From NCBI GenBank assembly GCA_017577365.1, contig PKRJ01000048.1, positions 1 to 29,914 of the forward strand: a DNA stretch of 29,914 nt. The letters are read 5' to 3'. Positions 23,560-29,914 of the stretch are shown here, in pieces; within the stretch, counting starts at the first letter, position 1, and every line of letters starts with the position of its first letter. This stretch comes from Gammaproteobacteria bacterium. GTDB taxonomy: Bacteria > Pseudomonadota > Gammaproteobacteria > Steroidobacterales > Rariloculaceae. The translations under genes and the position numbers were made by a program. The notes beneath the pieces are model-generated. The model saw only the letters and a program-made list of their open reading frames with translations, did no database searches and had not been told where the DNA came from.

Positions 23560-24665
23560 CTCGGACCGTCAATGCTCCTCTGATCATCGAGATCCGACGC
23601 GGTGCTTTGCGCGATATCGCCGCGATCCTCGCGAACCGCTTGATCTCGAGCGCCGGCCGGGTCGCCGTCGTGGTCGGTCCGGGCCTCGGTGAACGGATCG
23701 TCGAGCTCGTGCGGCCGCAGCTGCCCTCCGCCGATTTCATCGCGGTAACCGGCGGCACGCTCGAATCGGCGCTGGCGCTCGGGTCGAAGCTCCAACGACG
23801 CTCCTACGATGCTGTCGTCGGCATCGGCGGCGGACGCACGCTCGATACCGCGAAATGGGCGGCCGCGCGTTACGGCCTGCCGATGGTCAGCATCGCGACG
23901 AGTCTCGCGCACGATGGCTTCGCGTCTCCGGTGGCGTCGCTCGAGCACGACGGCCGCAGATACTCCTACGGCGTTCATTTGCCGATCGCGGTCATCGTGG
24001 ATCTCGAGTTCGTCGGCCGCGCGCCCGCCGCTCAGTCGCGCGCCGGCATCGGCGACGCGTTGAGCAACCTATCGGCATGCGCGGACTGGGAACTCGCACA
24101 CTGCGTTCGAGGCGAGCCGGTCGACGGTCTTGCGCTCGCCCTTTCCCGGGCGGGCGCGGAAGCGCTGATGAATCATCCCGGATCGGTGCGCGACGAGAGC
24201 TTCCTGACGACGCTCGGCGAAGCGCTAACGCTCGGCGGCATCGCGATGTCGGTGTGCGGCTCGTCCCGACCCTGCTCCGGCGGCTGCCACGAGATCTCGC
24301 ACGCGCTCGACGAGCTCTACGCGTGCCCCGCGAGTCATGGCGAGCAGGTCGGTCTCGGAGCGCTCTTCTGCATGTTCCTGCGCGGAGACCCGAATTTCCG
24401 CGGCGTCGCCGCCTGCTTGAGGCGTCATGGGCTGCCGCTGCGTCCCGCGGAGCTCGGGCTCACCGACGAGGCCTTCGTCCGCGCAGTTGCCCACGCGCCG
24501 AATACGCGCCCTGACCGGTACACGATTCTCGAGCATCTCGCGCTCACGCCGCGAGAGATTGCCGCGAAGCTCGAGGCCTATCTCGAAGCGCTCGCCGGCA
24601 TCGCCGCCCCTATCGCCCCGATGCCCGCCCCCGCTCGGACCCGCTACGGCGCGAACGCGCGATAA
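23547..24665 (+). CDS. AraM/EgsA-like sn-glycerol-1-phosphate dehydrogenase
   Basis: This family reduces dihydroxyacetone phosphate to sn-glycerol-1-phosphate with NAD(P)H. The 372-aa product has the NAD-binding VVGIGGGRTLDTAKWAA (GGG at 94-96) and the family block SIATSLAHDGFASPVASL. Likely metal ligands are Asp170 (AGIGDALSN), His248 (GCHEISHALDE) and His264 (SHGEQVGLG). G1P is the archaeal-type enantiomer; in Bacillus AraM feeds a heptaprenylglyceryl lipid. Here the direct link is to a LicC-like cytidylyltransferase and a nearby LicD rather than a prenyltransferase. The ATG at 23547 overlaps the upstream gene. The C-terminal Ala/Pro tail overlaps LicD-3 on the other strand by 22 nt. Other polyol-phosphate substrates are possible. 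Confidence 0.86.
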   Translation: MPLLTRTVNAPLIIEIRRGALRDIAAILANRLISSAGRVAVVVGPGLGERIVELVRPQLPSADFIAVTGGTLESALALGSKLQRRSYDAVVGIGGGRTLDTAKWAAARYGLPMVSIATSLAHDGFASPVASLEHDGRRYSYGVHLPIAVIVDLEFVGRAPAAQSRAGIGDALSNLSACADWELAHCVRGEPVDGLALALSRAGAEALMNHPGSVRDESFLTTLGEALTLGGIAMSVCGSSRPCSGGCHEISHALDELYACPASHGEQVGLGALFCMFLRGDPNFRGVAACLRRHGLPLRPAELGLTDEAFVRAVAHAPNTRPDRYTILEHLALTPREIAAKLEAYLEALAGIAAPIAPMPAPARTRYGANAR

Positions 24666-26080
24666 AGATCGAGCACGAACGTATACCCGTCGGCCACGTC
24701 CGCGACGTTCGCATATCGGGCCCGCTCGAGGCGAATATTCATCTTGTCGAGCGCACCGGTCGAAAGGAACTGGAGCGCTTTCGCGATCGTGTTCAGATAA
24801 CGGTGCTTCTCGTTCGGCGCGAACACGTTCGGCGCTTCCCAGAAGACGTCGAAATGCGGATCCGGTTGGCGCCAGCTCTTCCCGTAGTGCGCCTCGAGAT
24901 ACGCCTCCGGATCGTCCGGCACGTAGAACTCCCTGCCGCCGACGTTCGCCGTTCTGAGCTCGAACGGACGATCGCGCCAACGGACGAATTGCCCGCCGTG
25001 CCAGCGGCCTTCGCCGTCGCTGAAGTTGACGAAGATGTCGACGGTGATGCCGGTCACGTGCTGCAGCTTGATCAGCCGATCCTCGACCGTCCCCATCGGC
25101 AGGAAGTACGGGTTCGCGGTGAAGATCCGCCACAGATCGTCGAGCGACGCCTCCTCCTCCAGGCAACCGAAGTCCATGTCCTTGTCCCAGGACAGGAGCT
25201 CGCCTTCCCGGACGAGCCCGAGCAACGTGCCGCCCATCGGGAAGAACCGCACGCCCGAGCTCTGCGTGACCTGAGCGATATGATTCAGCACCTTCTCACC
25301 CTTGCCCGGCGAATAGGCGCCTTTCTTCAACCCGGTCTCGATGTGGTACTCGGCGCCGTTCAGCGGCGCCGCGCCGGCATGCTTCTGGCAATGATTCACG
25401 ACGGCGTCTCGAGCGGTTCGCTCGCCGACCTCGATCGCGCCCGCCCGGCCGCACGCGCGGATGAACTGCGCGGACGTGCCGATCGTCAAGCCGTTCCGGG
25501 CGATGCGCATTTTCTCCTCGAGGAACCGCTCGATATCGTGCGTGCCCCGCACGAGGCGGCTGAAGAGCGTCATCAGCGACGACGTCTTGGGCGATAACGC
25601 CGCTCCGATCGTCACCGTCTCCACGGCCCGGTCGAGATCGCCCTCGATGTAGTAGCACAGCGCGAGATTGCGACAGGCCTCGATCTTCGTGGCCTGCCGA
25701 TCGATCGCGGCGGAAAAGATACTCTTTGCTCGGTCGATATCGCCTCTGAATAGCGACAGCCAACCGTCCTTCATCTGCGCGTCCCGGCCGGGCGTCTTGC
25801 GCAGCAGCGCCAACGCGTCGTCCCAGCAGCCTTTCAGATAGAGGTTCTCGGCAACCCGGATCGGCACGAGCACGTTGCCGGTCGAGATCAATTGCGAGGA
25901 CTTGAGGCGGTCGATCAACGGCGAATCCGCAAGCCCGCCGAGCGACACCGAATCGACGGCGTGAGGCTGCTTGATCAGCTTGTACATCGCGCCGCCCTGC
26001 CACGGATTCGTGGCCACGATGGACGCAAACTGAACTCTGCGGATGAGCTTTCTGACGAACTTCGATTCGATCACGGGCAC
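24644..26080 (-). CDS. LicD-family phosphotransferase with N-terminal TPR-like repeats (LicD-3)
   Basis: The 478-aa protein has TPR-like repeats at about residues 65-190 (AENLYLKGCWDDALALLRKT, DIDRAKSIFSAAIDRQ, YYIEGDLDRAVETVTIGA). A LicD domain follows: RFFPMGGTLLGLVREGELLS, then W-D299-K-D301-M-D303, then GITVDIFVNF, and the terminal AHYGKSWRQPDPHFD. The acidic cluster DKDMD keeps three Asp and fits a metal-dependent phosphotransferase. The start is GTG at 26080, supported by AAGGAG (26088-26093) with 7-nt spacing; an in-frame GTG two codons later is less well placed. It runs tail-to-tail with the araM-like gene. I infer that it may use the donor made by that pair. Confidence 0.87.
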   Translation of the reverse strand: MPVIESKFVRKLIRRVQFASIVATNPWQGGAMYKLIKQPHAVDSVSLGGLADSPLIDRLKSSQLISTGNVLVPIRVAENLYLKGCWDDALALLRKTPGRDAQMKDGWLSLFRGDIDRAKSIFSAAIDRQATKIEACRNLALCYYIEGDLDRAVETVTIGAALSPKTSSLMTLFSRLVRGTHDIERFLEEKMRIARNGLTIGTSAQFIRACGRAGAIEVGERTARDAVVNHCQKHAGAAPLNGAEYHIETGLKKGAYSPGKGEKVLNHIAQVTQSSGVRFFPMGGTLLGLVREGELLSWDKDMDFGCLEEEASLDDLWRIFTANPYFLPMGTVEDRLIKLQHVTGITVDIFVNFSDGEGRWHGGQFVRWRDRPFELRTANVGGREFYVPDDPEAYLEAHYGKSWRQPDPHFDVFWEAPNVFAPNEKHRYLNTIAKALQFLSTGALDKMNIRLERARYANVADVADGYTFVLDLYRAFAP

Positions 26081-26441
26081 GAAGAAGCTCCTTTCCGCTG
26101 GCGGAGCGCACGCGAGAGCGTCAAGAGTTCGCGGACGATCGCTCCGCGTGAAACGATTGTCGTCGACGCTCAACGGCTTGTCCAGGATACGGACGCGCCG
26201 ACTCGTCGGTGGAGCGTGTCGCCGTCGCGCGACTGCGCTCCGCCGCGTCGTCCCGAATCGCACGGGGGCGTCGCGGATCGATGAGGCGGCGGTCCGTAAA
26301 CGCACCGATGCAACCGCAAGCGCGAACGTCTCGAGGCAAGAGAGGCAGGCGCCCGTACGCATCCGCATTCTGTGCTCGGCGGCATCAAACTTGCTTTCGA
26401 GCGCAGAGGATCGTTCGACAAGAAGAAAGAAACGAAACTAC
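26081..26441. other. Divergent control region upstream of LicD-3 and the DUF1800/DUF1501 unit
   Basis: These 361 nt hold no convincing gene. They contain the LicD-3 ribosome binding site (26088-26093, minus) and a sigma-54-type promoter (26380-26395, plus). No clear promoter for LicD-3 or riboswitch was found. Confidence 0.5.
26380..26395 (+). promoter_or_regulatory. Sigma-54 (-24/-12) promoter for the DUF1800/DUF1501 unit
   Basis: CGGCAT-CAAAC-TTGCT matches the RpoN consensus TGGCAC-N5-TTGCW in GG (26381-26382), GC (26393-26394), their 10-nt spacing, and the TTGCT block. Transcription would begin near 26406, about 36 nt before the ATG at 26442. An enhancer-binding regulator would be needed; none is encoded here. 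Confidence 0.65.
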
Positions 26442-28085
26442 ATGCTGCGATATCTTCCGTCACTCGCATCGGCCGCATTGCTCGCAGCATGCGAGGGCTC
26501 GACGGATTCCTCCGCGGCATCCGATGATCGATCGCCGAACGCACGACCCTCGACTTACGACGAAGACAAGACGGAAGCCTTCCGCTTCTTGAACCAAACG
26601 ACATTCGGGGCGACCGAGTCCGCGGCCGCACAAGTCATCGAAAGCGGTTACGAGGCCTGGATCGAAGATCAGTTCTCGAAGCCTGCATCGCTTCAGCTTC
26701 CGTACCTTCTGTCGCTGCCGACGCCGAATCCCGTCTCCGCGCTGCAGGCCGATCGAATCGATATCTGGTTTCGCAACGCGATCGACGGAGAAGACCAGCT
26801 CCGGCAGCGCGTCGCGTTCGCGCTCTCGCAGCTGTTCGTGGTCTCGGAGCTCGGCTCGCTGTCGAACATGCCGTACGCGTTGGCGTCCTACTACGACCTG
26901 CTCGCGGAGCACGCGTTCGGCAATTTTCGAGCGCTGCTCGAAGCCGTGACCCTGCACCCGGCGATGGGCGTCTATCTCGGCATGCTCGGGAACGCGAAGC
27001 CCGATCCGGCATCGAACAGGCAGCCCGACGAGAACTTCGCGAGAGAGCTGCTGCAGCTCTTCACGATCGGGCTCGTCGAGCTCGAGCACGACGGCACGCC
27101 GAAGCTGGACGAGCGGGGCGAGCCGATTCCGACGTACGACCAGGAGATCGTCGAGGGTTTCGCGCACGTCTTCACCGGCTGGAGCTACGCGGGATTGAGC
27201 AACTTCAGGAACCCCACGCGAACGGTCGAGCGCCAAACCAAACCGATGGCGCTCTACCCGGACTTTCACGACACCGGTCCGAAACAGCTGCTCGGCGGCG
27301 TGACGCTGCCCGCCGGGCAGACCGGAGAGCAGGATCTCCGCGACGCCCTCGACAACATCTTCCGCCACCCGAATGTCGGGCCTTTCTTCTCGAGGTTCAT
27401 GATTCAACGGCTCGTCGCGAGCAATCCTTCGCCCGAGTACGTGGCGCGCGTCGCGTCTGCCTTCGACGACAACGGGCACGGCGAACGCGGAGACCTGCGC
27501 GCCGTCGTGAAGGCCATGCTGCTCGACGAGGAGGCGCGCTCCGAGAACGCGTCCGCGTATCCGGGGAAGCTGAAAGAACCGCTACTGAAGCTGACGCAGC
27601 TCTGGCGCGCGTACCACGGCAAGCCGACGGGCGAGCGATACGGCTCGAGGAGCTACTTCCGTACCCGGCTCGGCCAAGGCCCGCTGCAGGCGCCGTCGGT
27701 CTTCAACTTCTTCAGCCCGTTCTATTCGCCGCCCGGCGAGCTCGCCGACGCCGACCTCGTCGCGCCCGAGCTCGAGATCGCGACCGAATACTACTGCGCG
27801 AGATTCGTGCGCCTCCTCTACGAGCAGTGCTTCCGCGGAAACTCCGCGCCGCAGAGCACGAAGGACACGAACGTTCTGATCGATATCGACGAGGAGCTCG
27901 ACATCGCCGGAGACGCCGCGGCGCTCGTCGACCGAGTCGCGCACAAGCTCCTCGGCAGCCGAATGTCCGCGTCGCTTCGTAGCGCCGCGATCGAGCTCGC
28001 GGAGAGCGTGCAGGAGCCGGCCGGAAAGGTGGCCGAAGTGATCTTCATCGTCGCAATCTCGCCCGAGTTCGCGGTGCAGACGTGA
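26442..28085 (+). CDS. DUF1800-family lipoprotein
   Basis: The 547-aa protein starts with a lipoprotein signal (MLRYLPSLASAALLAAC). The body carries typical DUF1800 blocks: FRFLNQTTFGATESA near residue 50, QLRQRVAFALSQLFVVSE, HPAMGVYLGMLGN, DENFARELLQLFTIGL, FAHVFTGW, and QAPSVFNFFSPFYSPPGEL. No enzymatic activity is firmly known for the family. It is exported and usually encoded next to a DUF1501 protein, as here. The start at ATG 26442 gives the complete signal; the ribosome binding site is weak (AAGAAAGAAA). The stop overlaps the next gene as GTGA. A sigma-54-type promoter lies just upstream. Confidence 0.92.
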   Translation: MLRYLPSLASAALLAACEGSTDSSAASDDRSPNARPSTYDEDKTEAFRFLNQTTFGATESAAAQVIESGYEAWIEDQFSKPASLQLPYLLSLPTPNPVSALQADRIDIWFRNAIDGEDQLRQRVAFALSQLFVVSELGSLSNMPYALASYYDLLAEHAFGNFRALLEAVTLHPAMGVYLGMLGNAKPDPASNRQPDENFARELLQLFTIGLVELEHDGTPKLDERGEPIPTYDQEIVEGFAHVFTGWSYAGLSNFRNPTRTVERQTKPMALYPDFHDTGPKQLLGGVTLPAGQTGEQDLRDALDNIFRHPNVGPFFSRFMIQRLVASNPSPEYVARVASAFDDNGHGERGDLRAVVKAMLLDEEARSENASAYPGKLKEPLLKLTQLWRAYHGKPTGERYGSRSYFRTRLGQGPLQAPSVFNFFSPFYSPPGELADADLVAPELEIATEYYCARFVRLLYEQCFRGNSAPQSTKDTNVLIDIDEELDIAGDAAALVDRVAHKLLGSRMSASLRSAAIELAESVQEPAGKVAEVIFIVAISPEFAVQT

Positions 28086-29422
28086 CCGCCATGCAAACAG
28101 TCAGCCGCCGCGAGCTCATGGTGATGGCCGGGTCGCTCGGTCTGAGCCTGGGCGTGCCGGGCGGCCTGGCGGTCGGACAGAGCGCGCGGCTCGACGACTA
28201 CAAGGCGCTCGTTTGCGTCTTTCTCTTCGGCGGCAATGATTCGTTCAACATGCTCGTGCCGCGGGGCTCCGCGGAATATGCCGCCTACGCCGCCTCGCGC
28301 GAGAACATGGCTCTGCCGCGCGACACGCTCCTGCCGATCGCGCCCGTCGGCTACGGCGCCTCCGACTTCGGTCTTCATCCCGCGATGCCCGAGCTGCGAG
28401 ATCTCTTCGAGTCGGGGGCGGCGGCGTTCGTCGTCAACGTCGGCCCCTTGATCGAGCCGACGACGAAGGAGGCCTATCTCGACAAGGCCGTGCGGCGGCC
28501 GCCGATGCTCTTCTCCCACAGAGATCAGCAAACGCAATGGAACAGGCTCTACACTGGCCCGGAAAGCAAATCGGGGTGGGCCGGGCGCGTTGCGGATCTG
28601 CTGGCAGCGAGCGTCGTGCAGCAGCAGCTCATGATGAATATCTCGCTGAACGGTACCGCCGAGCTTCAGGCGGGCGACATCGAGCGCGCTTACACGATGG
28701 GCTCGACCGGACCGGCGACGTTCCCGGGCCTCGGGAGCTCGTCGCAGCGGCGGCGGCTGTTCGAGCAGCTGCTCAGAGCCCACTACGAGTCGATCTACGC
28801 GCGCGCGTACGGCGAAGTGCATCTGCGCGCGTTACGAACGATCGACTTCGTCAAGCAGGCGCTCGACCAGGCGCCGCCCCTCGCCGCGCAGTTCCCGGAC
28901 TCCGAGCTCGGCGAGCAGCTCAACACCGTCGCCCGCCTCATCGCCGTCCGCGAACGGCTGGACATGAGACGGCAGATCTTCTTCACCGGGATCGGGGGGT
29001 TCGATACGCACGACGCTCAGCTCGCGCGCCATGCCAATTTGCTCGCGGACGTCAGCGCGGCGCTCGCGGCGTTCCACGAGGCGACGGTCGAGCTCGGCGT
29101 GGCGGACCGCGTCACGACGTTCACTCAATCGGATTTCGGGCGCACGCTCACATCGAACGGCGACGGCACCGATCACGGCTGGGGCGGCGTGCAGATCGTG
29201 ATGGGCGGGGCGGTGCGCGGCCGCGCGCTATACGGCGAATATCCGCCGCTCGAGCTGGGCGGGCCGAACGACGTCGGCCGCGGCCGACTGATCCCGGGAA
29301 TCTCGGCCGATCAATATGCCGCGACGCTCGCCCGGTGGTTCGGAGTTCCGGAAACCGATCTCGATGCGGTCGCGCCGCACCTCCGCAATTTCGCCGAGCG
29401 CGATCTCGGCTTCATGATCTGA
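28082..29422 (+). CDS. DUF1501-family protein with Tat-type signal
   Basis: The 446-aa product begins MTAMQTVSRRELMVMAGSLG, a twin-arginine-like motif followed by a hydrophobic stretch, so folded export is likely. DUF1501 blocks are VCVFLFGGNDSFNMLVP, GFDTHDAQLARHANLL, FTQSDFGRTLTSNGDGTDHG and WGGVQIVMGGAVRG. The GGND and DHG motifs recall metal-binding motifs of the alkaline phosphatase/sulfatase superfamily, but catalysis is unproven. GTG at 28082 overlaps the DUF1800 stop; ATG 28091 is an alternative and is closer to the signal. The pair probably acts together in the periplasm or at the surface. Confidence 0.92.
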   Translation: MTAMQTVSRRELMVMAGSLGLSLGVPGGLAVGQSARLDDYKALVCVFLFGGNDSFNMLVPRGSAEYAAYAASRENMALPRDTLLPIAPVGYGASDFGLHPAMPELRDLFESGAAAFVVNVGPLIEPTTKEAYLDKAVRRPPMLFSHRDQQTQWNRLYTGPESKSGWAGRVADLLAASVVQQQLMMNISLNGTAELQAGDIERAYTMGSTGPATFPGLGSSSQRRRLFEQLLRAHYESIYARAYGEVHLRALRTIDFVKQALDQAPPLAAQFPDSELGEQLNTVARLIAVRERLDMRRQIFFTGIGGFDTHDAQLARHANLLADVSAALAAFHEATVELGVADRVTTFTQSDFGRTLTSNGDGTDHGWGGVQIVMGGAVRGRALYGEYPPLELGGPNDVGRGRLIPGISADQYAATLARWFGVPETDLDAVAPHLRNFAERDLGFMI

Positions 29423-29454
29423 CCCTTCGTCGGCGCTCCGCCGGTCGATGTGAC

Positions 29455-29914
29455 TCACGCGGAAGATCGTCGAGGCCCGCCCGGCGCATCGTCCTGCGGA
29501 TCCCCGATCGGACGGAACACGTAGCCGGCGCTCCTGACGTGCTCCACGAAGGACGCGAACGCGTCGAAACCCGCGTGATCCCAACGGCCCGGATGGACTT
29601 GGAGCACGAAGCTTCTTTCGATGCTCAAGAAGCGCTCGCTCTTGCGCTTGGCTTCGTCCAACGCGAAGGTGCGCCTCGCGCCCGGCCTCACCTTGCCGAG
29701 GAACGGCTCGGCTTCGACGAAGAGCTCACTGCCGTAGCAACGCTTGCCCGGCACGTACGGAATATGAAAGACGTAGCGTATCTCCGGGAACCGCTGCAAC
29801 GCCAAAAGCGTGTTGTGATCCCACCAGTTGAAAGGCGCGCCGAAGGCGTTCATGCGAACACCCGTCAGCCGTTCCACGAAATCTTGAGCCCGTCTCAGGG
29901 CATCGATCTGGCTG
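29455..29914 (-). CDS. Polysaccharide deacetylase-like protein, N-terminal part outside the window
   Basis: About 152 C-terminal residues are visible and the frame stays open to the window edge. Blocks AFGAPFNWWDHNTLLALQRF, RYVFHIPYVPG, SFVLQVHPGRWDHAGFDAFA and VEHVRSAGYVF fit the C-terminal half of NodB/DUF2334-type carbohydrate deacetylases. The catalytic Asp/His motifs expected earlier are outside the window, so activity cannot be judged. It converges on the DUF1501 gene; the 32-nt gap contains a small CGGCG/CGCCG hairpin (29431-29443). A role in de-N-acetylation of the local polysaccharide is plausible. Confidence 0.7.
   Translation of the reverse strand, partial: SQIDALRRAQDFVERLTGVRMNAFGAPFNWWDHNTLLALQRFPEIRYVFHIPYVPGKRCYGSELFVEAEPFLGKVRPGARRTFALDEAKRKSERFLSIERSFVLQVHPGRWDHAGFDAFASFVEHVRSAGYVFRPIGDPQDDAPGGPRRSSA

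Noticed and set aside
22828..26080. Phosphonate (aminoethylphosphonate) decoration pathway
   Set aside because: No PEP mutase, phosphonopyruvate decarboxylase or transaminase is present; the dehydrogenase has the glycerol-1-phosphate dehydrogenase block instead.
1..29914. CRISPR arrays, insertion sequences, prophage genes
   Set aside because: No regularly spaced repeats, transposases or phage structural genes were found on either strand.

Overview
The window looks like the chromosome of a high-GC Gram-negative bacterium, most likely a proteobacterium. Evidence for this is the very GC-rich coding, the lipoprotein and Tat signals, a sigma-54-type promoter, a GEMM c-di-GMP riboswitch, and a tRNA-Val and gltX embedded among glycan genes. 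Genus cannot be read from sequence alone. Position 1 is probably a contig end: it carries a perfect 25-bp inverted repeat that breaks a conserved UDP-sugar dehydrogenase gene.

Almost everything here builds or decorates a surface polysaccharide. Positions 1-9790 hold mainly minus-strand genes: nucleotide-sugar supply (ugd, manC, a wecB-type epimerase), two GT4 glycosyltransferases and gltX. They also hold a related pair of exported Ig/fibronectin-III lipoproteins. One lies on the minus strand directly behind a c-di-GMP-I riboswitch, the other on the plus strand.

Positions 9962-20792 form one tightly packed plus-strand operon of ten genes, with several 4-nt ATGA or GTGA overlaps. It begins with a tandemly duplicated pair (MurG/UGT-like glycosyltransferase plus a small unrecognised partner). 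Then come a helical-repeat/sulfotransferase fusion, a LicD-type phosphotransferase, a GT2 glycosyltransferase, a pyruvyl transferase, a second LicD and an FkbM methyltransferase.

Positions 20789-26080 hold two facing units. A minus-strand set encodes TagD (CTP:glycerol-3-phosphate cytidylyltransferase), a TylF-like methyltransferase and a class I methyltransferase. A divergent plus-strand pair encodes a LicC-like cytidylyltransferase and an AraM-like sn-glycerol-1-phosphate dehydrogenase; this pair runs tail-to-tail into a third LicD. Together they suggest a glycan decorated with sulfate, pyruvate, methyl groups and phospho-alcohols, possibly glycerol phosphate of both stereochemical series (inference). 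No flippase, polymerase or export gene is in view.

Positions 26442-29422 encode an exported DUF1800/DUF1501 pair behind a good -24/-12 promoter. The window ends inside a minus-strand polysaccharide-deacetylase-like gene.
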